A stretch of 64,000 nt of DNA, from positions 124,001-188,000 of the forward strand of contig NZ_JBICTU010000006.1 of NCBI RefSeq assembly GCF_043197795.1, written 5' to 3'. Position numbers and translations under genes: made by a program. Position 1 is the first letter of the stretch, and every line of letters begins with the position of its first letter. Shown here one piece after another: positions 34,800 to 42,920 of this stretch. The stretch comes from Sphaerisporangium sp040649355. Its GTDB lineage: Bacteria; Actinomycetota; Actinomycetes; Streptosporangiales; Streptosporangiaceae. The notes below the pieces were generated by a model. It was not told the DNA's origin. It saw nothing but the letters and a program-made list of their open reading frames with translations, and did no database searches.

Positions 34800-35388
34800 C
34801 GACTTCGACGGCACCGAGCGAAGGCTGCTGCAGTCCATCGTCGAGGTGGCCCGCCACATGTTCGGCGCCGCCGCCTCCTCCATCTTCCTGGTGGACCCTG
34901 ACACCGGTGAGCTGGTCTTCGAAGCCGTCTCGGGCGAGGGCGAGAAAGAGCTGGTCGGGAGCCGCTTTCCGGCGGGAACCGGGATCGCCGGCTGGGTGGC
35001 GGCGAGCGGGCAGCCGATGGTCGCGGACGACGTGTCGAGCGTGACGGAGTTCGCCCACGAGGCCGCCGAGTCCACCGGGTACGTCCCGCGCACCATCATG
35101 GCCGCGCCGCTCATCCGGTTCGAGGAATGCGTCGGCGTCCTTGAGGTGCTCGATCGCGCGGGGTCCCGCGGCGATCTGGACGACATCGAGCTCCTTGGGC
35201 TGTTCGCCACCCAGGCCGCCTGTGGCCTTGAGTTCCTGCTCCGCGTGCGGGAGAGCCATCGGGAGCCGGAGCGGGATCCGCGCCTGCTCCTGCAGAGGAT
35301 CAGCGAGAGACTGCCGGGCAAGTCCCGTCCGTCGGACGCGGCGGCCGTCCGTCTCCTCGCCATAGCCGACGACCTCCTCGCCCTCTGA
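34789..35388 (+). CDS. GAF-domain protein
   Basis: A 199-residue protein with a GAF small-molecule sensor domain over residues ~10-160 (LLQSIVEVARHMFGAAASSI, AGTGIAGWVAASGQPMVADD, FATQAACGLEFLL). No catalytic domain follows. It overlaps the protease gene by 11 bases and closes the operon, so it probably senses a ligand for the cyclase/ATPase or protease. GAF domains bind cyclic nucleotides in some families, which would match the cyclase two genes upstream (inference). Confidence 0.8.
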   Translation: MSPDDFDGTERRLLQSIVEVARHMFGAAASSIFLVDPDTGELVFEAVSGEGEKELVGSRFPAGTGIAGWVAASGQPMVADDVSSVTEFAHEAAESTGYVPRTIMAAPLIRFEECVGVLEVLDRAGSRGDLDDIELLGLFATQAACGLEFLLRVRESHREPERDPRLLLQRISERLPGKSRPSDAAAVRLLAIADDLLAL

Positions 35389-35458
35389 GGGTCTTCGCGC
35401 TCTCTGATGACCTCCTCGCCCTCTGACGGTCTTCGCGCTCTCTGACGGTCTTCGCGCC
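35371..35458. repeat. 38-bp tandem repeat at the end of the GAF gene
   Basis: A 38-bp unit occurs at 35371-35408 and 35409-35446, with a third partial copy to 35458. The first copy includes the GAF stop codon, so the repeat duplicated the gene end outward. The rest of the gap to 35714 is AT-richer and holds the promoter region of the next gene; no other gene is seen. Confidence 0.6.
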
Positions 35459-35714
35459 TGGTCAGGCGAATACGGCCCAGGCGTCACGAAAATGCATTCA
35501 GCACATGCGCCGATGAATGGGGATTAAGCGCCCAATGTGAGTCTATTTGGGTCGCCTAAACGGCGCGTTGCCTCATCGCGCCCGGCTCGTGACTCGACAA
35601 TCACCGAACCAAGTTCGATTCTGGATTGACCGCTCATCAAACACAGCCGTGGCTTTACCGACCCGGTCAGGGGGAAGTGTCGTAGTCACTGTGACGACAT
35701 TCTGAAAGGGCGAC

Positions 35715-38474
35715 ATGGGAGAGAGCCGTCCGCGTGACGCGCGCCCCAGCGATCTGTGGCCGCTCGTCGGACGCGACGCCGTGCTGCGCACCATCACCGA
35801 AGCGGCGGAGCAGGCGGGTGTCGACGGCGTGGTGATCGTGGGCACACCCGGAGTGGGCAGGACGCGCCTGGCCAGGGAGGCGGCCGCGCGGCTCGACGCG
35901 ATGGGGCACCCGACTGCCTGGGCGACCGGCACCCGATCCGCCGGGACGATCTCACTGGGCGCGCTGCTCCACCTCGCCCCCCTGGGCGACTCGGCGATCC
36001 CCGTCACAGGGCACACCTTCGGCCGCATAGTGGAGCGATTCACCGTCTGCGGGGGAAAACGCCCCGTACTCGTCGTGGACGACACCCACCTGCTCGACAG
36101 CGCCTCCGCCGCGCTCGTCTATCACCTCGCCGTGCACACCAGGACCTTCGTGCTGCTCACCGTACGACAGGGCCAGACGACGCCCGACGTGGTGACGACG
36201 CTGTGGAAGGAACGGGTGGCATGGCGCGTCGATCTGCAGCCGCTGAGCGACGGCGACGTCGACACGCTGCTCGAACGCGGCCTGGACAGTCCCCTGGACG
36301 CCGTCACCCGGCGCACGCTCCGCCGCCTGTCCGTCGGCAATCCCCTCGTGCTGCGCGAGCTCGTACAGTCGGGCCTGGACGGATCGGCGCTGCGCCGCGT
36401 CGACGGACTCTGGCATCTGGACGGCCGGATCCAGGTCACCCTCCGGCTCGGCGACCTGATCGAGGCGCAGATGCAGGTCGACGACCCGGCCGTGCTGGCC
36501 GTGCTGGAGGTGCTCGCCTGCAAGGAACCCCTCTGCCAGCCCGTGCTCGAAGGCATCACCGGCCACGCCGCCGTGGTGCAGGCGGAGCGACGGGGGCTCG
36601 TGGTGGTCGAACGCGCCGGCTCGCGCCACCAGACCCGGCTCACCATCCCCGCGTACGGGGAGGTCATCCGTGCCCGGATGCCACGCGCACGGGCCCGCGC
36701 GATCTGGGGACGGCTCGCAGAATCCCTCGCCGCGTCGCCGCGCCGCCGCGCGGACGACCCGCTCGAACTGGCCGTGTGGAGGCGGAGGGCGGGGCTCGGC
36801 TCGTCGGCGCGGGAACTGCTGGCCGCCGCCCGGCGCGCCGCCGAGCGGCTGGAGTTCGAGGTCGCCGAGCGCCTGGCGGTCGCGTCCCGCGACGCCGGCG
36901 GCGGGGTGGACGCGGATCTGACCCTGGCCGAGGTGCTGGCGTCGCAGGGACGCTACGCCGACGCGGCCGGCGTACTCCCGGCTCCAGACGAATGCGACGG
37001 CGAAGAACGCGCCGACCGGCGAGCCATGCTCAACGAGAAGATCGACTACTGGCGTCACGCGGCATCACCGGCTCCGAGGCCCCCGACCGGCGACAGGGCC
37101 GCGGACGCCGTCAGAACCTGGACGATGCTCCTCGAAGGGCACGTCGCACGGTCGCTCGCCCTCGGCACGGCGTTACTCGTCCGGCCCTGCCCGCAACCGT
37201 CGCCGCTCGCCGGGCCGTGCCCGCAACCGTCGCCGCTCGCCGGGCCGTGCCCGCGACCGTCGCCGCTCGCCGGGCCGTGCCCGCGACCGTCGTCGCTCGC
37301 CGGGCCGTGCCCGCCTCCGGCGCGGGCCACGATCTCGGTCGCCACCGCCATCATGGTCGCCGCCGCCCTCGTGGGAGACACCGGCCTCGTCGAACGGGCG
37401 AACGCCACGGGCCTCGCGGTCGCGTCGGCGCACCGTACGGCGCTGCCCTGGGCCCTCGCACAGATCCACGGCGCCAGGTGCCTCGCCGACCTGCTGGGCG
37501 GCGCACTCACCGCCGCGTCCGAGGCCGTGGAGACCGCGTACCGCGAGGCCGTCGAGACCCAGCTGGCACCCCTGGTCGGCTTGTGGACCGCCGCCCGTGG
37601 CATGGTGGCCAAGGCCCAGGGCCGGGTGGAGCCGGCACGGCAGGCACTGCGCGAGGCCATCGTGCTGCTCGACGGGAATGACCCGCTCCGCTTGAGGCGC
37701 GTCTACCTGGCCGAACTGGCCGGCGCGCACGCGATGGCGGGGGACACCGTCCAGGCGGACACCTGGCTCAACCGGATGGACGACGCCGCGTCACCGGGTG
37801 CGCTGTTCGAGCCCTGGATCGAGCGAAATCGCGCCTGGTCGGCCGCCGCCGCGCTCGACCTCCCCCTCGCCGCGAGCCGCGCCATCGGTGCCGCGAAGGC
37901 CGCCCGCGAGGCCGGGGCACCGCTGGTCGAGGCCCTGGCACTGTCCGACGCCGCGAGATTCGGCGCCGCGAAGGAGGTGTGCGACCGGCTGAACGAGCTC
38001 GCCAGGGACACCCCCACCCCCGCGACGGAGGCGTTCGCCACGGTGGCCACCGCGCTCGCCACCGACGACGCCCAACTGCTGGTTGAGGCGGCCGAGACGC
38101 TTCACCACATGGGCCACCTGCTCTCCGCCGCCGAGGCCGCCGCGACGGCCTACCGGTTGCACGTCGCGGCGGGTCGTCGCACCGCGGCCAAGAACGCGCT
38201 CGTGTTCGCGCGTGAGCTGCTGGCCGAGTGCGGCGGCGCCCGTACGCCGCTGACGGACCTGACCGGAAGCGAGTCGTCACTGACCCCCCGGGAACTGCAG
38301 GTCGCGAAACTGATCGCGGCCGGCATGCCCGGCCGCGCCGTCGCCGACCGCCTCGACCTCTCCCTCCGAACCGTCAATAACCACCTGGGCCACGTCTACG
38401 CCAAACTAGGCATCTCCGGCCGCCACACCCTCGCCCAAATCCTCACCCAACCCCCCGCACAAAAGGGCCCATAA
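35715..38474 (+). CDS. Large LuxR-family (LAL-type) regulator with AAA domain
   Basis: A 919-residue LAL-like regulator. The N-terminal ATPase has GTPGVGRTRLA where Walker A normally ends GK(S/T): the Lys is Arg, so ATP hydrolysis is doubtful. Walker B is RPVLVVDDTHLLD. The middle is TPR-like. The C-terminus is a full GerE helix-turn-helix (LTPRELQVAKLIAAGM, LDLSLRTVNNHLGHVYAKLG). Residues ~491-535 are four to five tandem copies of the ten-residue unit PCPxPSPLAG encoded by a 30-bp DNA repeat. It is downstream of the RiPP cluster but separate from it; target unknown. Confidence 0.85.
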   Translation: MGESRPRDARPSDLWPLVGRDAVLRTITEAAEQAGVDGVVIVGTPGVGRTRLAREAAARLDAMGHPTAWATGTRSAGTISLGALLHLAPLGDSAIPVTGHTFGRIVERFTVCGGKRPVLVVDDTHLLDSASAALVYHLAVHTRTFVLLTVRQGQTTPDVVTTLWKERVAWRVDLQPLSDGDVDTLLERGLDSPLDAVTRRTLRRLSVGNPLVLRELVQSGLDGSALRRVDGLWHLDGRIQVTLRLGDLIEAQMQVDDPAVLAVLEVLACKEPLCQPVLEGITGHAAVVQAERRGLVVVERAGSRHQTRLTIPAYGEVIRARMPRARARAIWGRLAESLAASPRRRADDPLELAVWRRRAGLGSSARELLAAARRAAERLEFEVAERLAVASRDAGGGVDADLTLAEVLASQGRYADAAGVLPAPDECDGEERADRRAMLNEKIDYWRHAASPAPRPPTGDRAADAVRTWTMLLEGHVARSLALGTALLVRPCPQPSPLAGPCPQPSPLAGPCPRPSPLAGPCPRPSSLAGPCPPPARATISVATAIMVAAALVGDTGLVERANATGLAVASAHRTALPWALAQIHGARCLADLLGGALTAASEAVETAYREAVETQLAPLVGLWTAARGMVAKAQGRVEPARQALREAIVLLDGNDPLRLRRVYLAELAGAHAMAGDTVQADTWLNRMDDAASPGALFEPWIERNRAWSAAAALDLPLAASRAIGAAKAAREAGAPLVEALALSDAARFGAAKEVCDRLNELARDTPTPATEAFATVATALATDDAQLLVEAAETLHHMGHLLSAAEAAATAYRLHVAAGRRTAAKNALVFARELLAECGGARTPLTDLTGSESSLTPRELQVAKLIAAGMPGRAVADRLDLSLRTVNNHLGHVYAKLGISGRHTLAQILTQPPAQKGP
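37185..37319 (+). repeat. In-frame 30-bp tandem repeat in the LAL regulator
   Basis: Four full 30-bp units start at 37185, 37215, 37245 and 37275, with a half unit to 37319, all in frame. They encode PCPxPSPLAG repeats in a low-complexity linker, and the copies differ by only one or two bases, indicating recent expansion. Confidence 0.85.
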
Positions 38475-38562
38475 CCTTGTTCTACTCCCGCCCTCTGGCC
38501 GTGCACCTCACGCCCGACACGGGGCCGCCCCGTTCGGAAACGGAAACGGCAGGACTACACGC

Positions 38563-39260
38563 GGATCATCCCCGCGTGCGCGGGGCCGGCCGGGTGGGGC
38601 AGGTCGTCGAGACCGAGACGGCAGGATCATTTCCGCGTGCGCGGGGCCGACTCGTCCCACGGACGCGGAACGAGTCGGTAGGTGGGATCATCCCGCGTGC
38701 GCGGGGCCGACAGCCTCCGCGCCGCGATGGGTAAGTGACCCATGGGATCATCCCCGCGTGCGCGGGGCCGACATGCGCTCGCGGACCTCGGGGTCGTCGG
38801 GCGGGGGATCATCCCCGCGTGCGCGGGGCCGACGTGGATCCCATGGCCGCGCCCGCGGCCAATCGGGGATCATCCCCGCGTGCGCGGGGCCGACTACGAC
38901 GCCGCCAACTCCAGGATGATCGCGCAGGGATCATCCCCGCGTGCGCGGGGCCGACGCGTCGCAGCTCATCCCGCTCACGGATGGCCAGGGATCATCCCCG
39001 CGTGCGCGGGGCCGACCCACGGGTCGGCCCTCTCCAGGGGGCCGACCTTGGATCATCCCCGCGTGCGCGGGGCCGACTCCTCCATGCTCTGGGGGTACGG
39101 GAACGACCCCGGATCATCCCCGCGTGCGCGGGGCCGACCTGCGCGGTCGCAACGGGCTCGTCGTCCGCAGGGGATCATCCCCGCGTGCGCGGGGCCGACG
39201 GGCTCCACTGGCATGCTCGGCTATCACGGGCAGGATCATCCCCGCGTGCGCGGGGCCGAC
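38563..39260 (-). CRISPR. CRISPR array 1 (type I-E), 12 repeats and 11 spacers
   Basis: Twelve repeats of 28 bp recur every 61 bases (33-base spacers) from 38563 to 39260. On the minus strand the core reads CCCCGCGCACGCGGGG followed by ATGATCC, the I-E orientation, so transcription is leftward from a leader at the right. Decay supports this: repeat 1 (38563) has a changed end, repeat 2 (38624) has two substitutions and repeat 3 (38685) has lost one base, all at the far left. The leader-proximal spacer (39200-39232) nearly duplicates one in array 2. Confidence 0.95.
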
Positions 39261-39418
39261 ACTTGTTGACCTGTGGGTTTGCTGGGCTGGGCCTCGGTTT
39301 TCATTTAGTTCGTTCCCGGATCACGCGCCGACCTTATACGACATACGACGATCGCCACTCCTTTGTCGGTGGCGACTTCTAGTGTTGCTGCCTGGTCGGC
39401 GATGCCGAGGAGGCGATC
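39261..39418 (-). promoter_or_regulatory. Leader of CRISPR array 1
   Basis: These 158 bases between the last intact repeat and cas3 are richer in A/T than the neighbourhood, as expected for a leader with promoter and integration sites. The cas3 ribosome site (AGGAGG, ~39409) is at its right edge. Confidence 0.6.
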
Positions 39419-42250
39419 TTGGACGGTCATGAGCTCGGGTTCCTCAAAGATCCGGACGCGATTCGGCAGTTAGGTGTCTTGTGGGGGAAATCGGCTGCGA
39501 AGGCAGCGGGGCGCATGAATTTGCTGATATGCCACCTCCTGGATACAGCTGCGGTCTCTGAGCAGATCTGGGATCGATACCTTGCCCCGTCAACGAAGGC
39601 GCTGCTGGAGGAGGTGGCTGGAGGTCATGGGCGTGGGCGCCGGTTCTTCGCATGGGTCTGCGGCGTTCATGACTGCGGGAAGGCGACCCCGGCATTTCAG
39701 CAGATGGACGAGGTTGGGGCGCAGGCCGTCCGGCAAGCAGGCCTGACCTGGATGCCCACGGGAGGCCAACGCTGGCGACATGACCGGGCCGGCGGGAAGC
39801 TCATCCGGGACGTGCTGCGCGGAGCCGGGTGGTCGGATGACCAGATTTCGTGGATATGGCCGTTGGTCGCCGGGCACCACGGGAAGTTTCCTTCTTCAGG
39901 GAGATTGATCGAACCTGTCCGTGCGCGGGGTCATCTGCATGGCAAGGGCCTCGAATGGCGCCGGGTGCAGTCGGCGGTTGTCGAAGTCCTCACCCGCCAG
40001 CTGGGGTTCGAGGATCTGAAGGATGTTCAGCCTGTGCGGGTGCCCAGCCGAGCCGACCAACTGCACCTGAGTGGCCTGGTGGTGATGGCCGACTGGATCG
40101 CCAGCGACGAACGTTATTTCCCGGGGGTGGATGATCTGCGGGATGTGAGCCTGGCGGCATCCCGTGAGCGTGCCGCCGGGGCTTGGGAGAAGTTGGGGTT
40201 GCGGGGCGGCTGGGGCAAGCTTGAAGTTCCTGGGGCCAATGCCTTCCAAGATCGCTTTGGGGAGAAGCCGCGTCCTTCGCAGGTGATGGTGACAGACGCC
40301 GCTCGACGCATGGCCGGCCCGGGGCTTTTGATCTTCGAGGCGCCGATGGGTGAGGGCAAGACCAAGACCGCTCTGTTGGCGGCGGAGATCCTGGCCGGCC
40401 GGTTCGGAGCGGATGGGGTGTTCATCGGCATGCCGACCCAGGCGACCAGCGACCCGATTTTCTCCCAGGTACGCGCCTGGGCGGGAAAGGTGTCGCCCGG
40501 GCTGGAATCACAGGTGGCGCTGCTGCATGGCAAGCGCCGTTTCAACCGAGAATGGCAGGAGCTGCTGGAGGAGGTCGGAGATAGTCCTGATGACATTTAT
40601 GGGACGGTCGACGAGGACGCTCTGTACGGATTCTCTTCGTTCAGCGCCGGGGAGGTCCCCGAGCGGCGTGCCCCCGCAGAATGGTTTCTGGGGAGCAAAC
40701 GTGGACTGTTGACTCCCCTGGTCGTGGGAACGATCGATCAGCTGCTGTTCGCCGCGACCCGCACCAAGCACGTGATGCTGCGGATGGCCGGGCTCGCGGG
40801 GAAGATCGTGATTTTGGATGAGGTCCATGCGGCTGACGTCTACATGTCCCAGTTCTTGCTCGAAGGGTTGCGTTGGCTAGGACAGGCGCGTGTCCCGGTG
40901 GTGCTCCTGTCCGCGACCCTGTCGCCTTCTCAGCGGCGTGCCCTGGTCGATGCCTATCTCGCGGGCGCTTCGTCACGCGAGGAGCCGCCGGCACTTAACC
41001 TGCCCACCCCCGGCGGCTACCCGAACGTCACTGCGGTCTGGGTCGACGGTGCGGGGCCGCGCGAGCTCGTCGACGACCGCTCGTCCTGGCGCGAGGATCT
41101 CGACGTAAGGGTCGAGGTGCTCGCCGAGTCCCCTCATGCGAGGTCCGAGCCATCAAGCAGCACGCATGCCGATGTCGTCGCGGTCCTAACCGAGCGTCTG
41201 AGAGACGGCGGGTGCGCCCTGGTGATCCGCAACACCGTCGAACGCGCGCAAGACACCTACCAGGCGCTACGTGCTCACTTTGGAGAAGCTGACGTCTACC
41301 TCCTTCACGGCCGGTTGCATGCCAGCCACAGGGCAGACCGAACGCAGGAGGCTCTGGCCCGGCTCGGACCATCGACCGATCGTCGCCCCCGCACCGTCCT
41401 CGTCGCTACGCAGATCGCAGAACAATCGTTCGACGTCGATGCCGACCTCCTGATCACTGATCTGGCCCCGATCGACCTGCTTCTCCAGCGGATCGGCCGG
41501 CTCCATCGCCATGATGGTGTCCCGCGCCCCGCACGGCTCCGCGAACCCTGTGTCGTCATCACGGGAGTAGGAGCCTGCGACAAGGGCGCTCCTTGGATCC
41601 TCCCGGCCAGCGATGCGATCTACGGTCGCTATCTGCTGCTGCGAACGTCCGCGCTTGTACGCGCAGCCGACCACTCGCACTGGAAGATCCCCGGTCAGGT
41701 CCCTGAACTGGTCGCGGCCGCCTACGGCGATGAGGCGGTCGTCCCAGAAGCATGGGCACAGGCAGAAGCCGCGGCGTTCGCCACATGGGAAGCAGAGCAA
41801 CGGGCTCGCGCCACAAGCGCCGAGAAGTTCCTGTTGACCCGCTTCAAGGAACACGAGAACAAAACCTTGGAAGGCCTGCACTACGCGGAGACAAAGGCAG
41901 ATGAGGAGATCGTCCACGCCATCGTCCGCGACGGGGAGCCCAGCGTCGAGGTCGTCATCGTCCACAACGACGATGACGGCTACACCTCCTGGACGGGCAG
42001 GCGTCTCGGCCCCAACGGCGAGGTGCCGGCCCACCTCGTCGACGAGGTTCTCGGCGGTATGGTGCGCCTTCCGGCGAAGCTCGCCGCGGCGGCCGAGAAG
42101 GAGCTCCAACCGTTGGCGGGCTGGCGGGGACATCCGTGGCTTCGCTACAGCCGAGCCCTGAAACTCGACGCCCAAAGCCAGGCGAGGCTTGATCGATTCA
42201 GGGTCCGCTACGACAACGACCTGGGGCTGGTCCTCGACAACCCCCAGTAG
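39419..42250 (+). CDS. cas3: Cas3 nuclease-helicase (type I-E)
   Basis: A 943-residue Cas3, recruited by Cascade after target recognition to unwind and degrade DNA. The HD nuclease domain shows VHDCGK and VAGHHGK. The superfamily 2 helicase has APMGEGKTKTALLAA (motif I), ILDEVHAADVYM (motif II, DEVH), LLSATLSPSQ (motif III) and LLLQRIGRLHRHDG (motif VI). The start is a TTG at 39419 behind AGGAGG. Cas3 is separated from the other cas genes by a 670-base scar, so it may have its own transcript. Confidence 0.95.
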   Translation: MDGHELGFLKDPDAIRQLGVLWGKSAAKAAGRMNLLICHLLDTAAVSEQIWDRYLAPSTKALLEEVAGGHGRGRRFFAWVCGVHDCGKATPAFQQMDEVGAQAVRQAGLTWMPTGGQRWRHDRAGGKLIRDVLRGAGWSDDQISWIWPLVAGHHGKFPSSGRLIEPVRARGHLHGKGLEWRRVQSAVVEVLTRQLGFEDLKDVQPVRVPSRADQLHLSGLVVMADWIASDERYFPGVDDLRDVSLAASRERAAGAWEKLGLRGGWGKLEVPGANAFQDRFGEKPRPSQVMVTDAARRMAGPGLLIFEAPMGEGKTKTALLAAEILAGRFGADGVFIGMPTQATSDPIFSQVRAWAGKVSPGLESQVALLHGKRRFNREWQELLEEVGDSPDDIYGTVDEDALYGFSSFSAGEVPERRAPAEWFLGSKRGLLTPLVVGTIDQLLFAATRTKHVMLRMAGLAGKIVILDEVHAADVYMSQFLLEGLRWLGQARVPVVLLSATLSPSQRRALVDAYLAGASSREEPPALNLPTPGGYPNVTAVWVDGAGPRELVDDRSSWREDLDVRVEVLAESPHARSEPSSSTHADVVAVLTERLRDGGCALVIRNTVERAQDTYQALRAHFGEADVYLLHGRLHASHRADRTQEALARLGPSTDRRPRTVLVATQIAEQSFDVDADLLITDLAPIDLLLQRIGRLHRHDGVPRPARLREPCVVITGVGACDKGAPWILPASDAIYGRYLLLRTSALVRAADHSHWKIPGQVPELVAAAYGDEAVVPEAWAQAEAAAFATWEAEQRARATSAEKFLLTRFKEHENKTLEGLHYAETKADEEIVHAIVRDGEPSVEVVIVHNDDDGYTSWTGRRLGPNGEVPAHLVDEVLGGMVRLPAKLAAAAEKELQPLAGWRGHPWLRYSRALKLDAQSQARLDRFRVRYDNDLGLVLDNPQ

Positions 42251-42337
42251 CGACCTGGGTTGGAATACCAACAAACTGCCTGCCCGGCGCAACGCGAGTG
42301 CGAAGCGACCGGCAGAGCACGCGAACCCGTGCAGGTT

Positions 42338-42367
42338 CTCTGTGAGTGTCAGTTGACGCTCACAGAG
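42338..42367. terminator. Stem-loop after cas3
   Basis: CTCTGTGAG at 42338-42346 pairs with CTCACAGAG at 42359-42367, and GTCA/TGAC extend the stem inward. It lies 88 bases past the cas3 stop. There is no T-run, so it may be a weak terminator or part of an old leader. Confidence 0.45.
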
Positions 42368-42375
42368 GATCCGGC

Positions 42376-42453
42376 TGGTGATCCCCGCGCGCGCGGGGCC
42401 GACGCCGCAGACCGGGCGCATCGTTGGATCATCCCCGCGTTGGCGAGGCCGAT
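42376..42453. CRISPR. Orphan CRISPR remnant, two degenerate repeats
   Basis: Two repeat-like units in the form of array 1 lie at about 42376-42403 and 42426-42453. The core CCCCGCGCGCGCGGGG is kept in the first; the second is eroded. They are separated by only 22 bases. They are too few and too short-spaced to be active and look like the stub of a deleted third array between cas3 and cas8e. Confidence 0.75.
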
Positions 42454-42660
42454 GGGCGACCCAGCGTCAATGGCTGCCATTGTCAGTGAACCATCTTCGA
42501 CGTGTGAACCGCATGGCGACCCGGCCTCGACTGGATTCGCTGACTTCCTGCGCGCGACGAAATTGGCCGCTTAAGATGCCCTCAGTATCGCGGAGCGCAA
42601 CCCAAACAGGACGCATCGTGTTCATCAATCGGTGCGCCCGTAGCTCAAGGGAGGAAGTAA

Positions 42661-42776
42661 TGTCCGGTAAATCCCGTTCTTCGCGTCCCTCTCCACGCCG
42701 GTACCCGCCGGAGCTAAAGGACCAGGCTGTCCGGATGGTCCGGGAAAGCATCGAAAGTCGTTCACGGATCGGCTGA
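42661..42776 (+). pseudogene. IS3-type transposase OrfA fragment
   Basis: The frame from ATG 42661 reads MSGKSRSSRPSPRRYPPELK then DQAVRMVRESIES and stops. This is the N-terminal start of an IS3-family OrfA (helix-turn-helix part), cut off after ~38 residues. No OrfB, inverted repeats or target duplication are evident. Together with the CRISPR stub it marks past insertion and deletion in the 42251-42920 gap; the remainder holds no gene. Confidence 0.65.
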
Positions 42777-42920
42777 CGACCTGGAGACTTCGGTCTATAT
42801 GTGCCCAAACCATGATATTCGGACCGTGAAATATCCGTGCGGCGGAAAACGTCGGTGCCCGCCTCTAGGCTCACACCTGACTTTGTTACCTGGTAGCCGC
42901 TCCCCCTGAGGCAGGCCATT

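Noticed and set aside
38735..39432. Repetitive proteins across array 1
   Set aside because: Their periodic peptides come from translation of the 61-base repeat-spacer unit of a CRISPR array.
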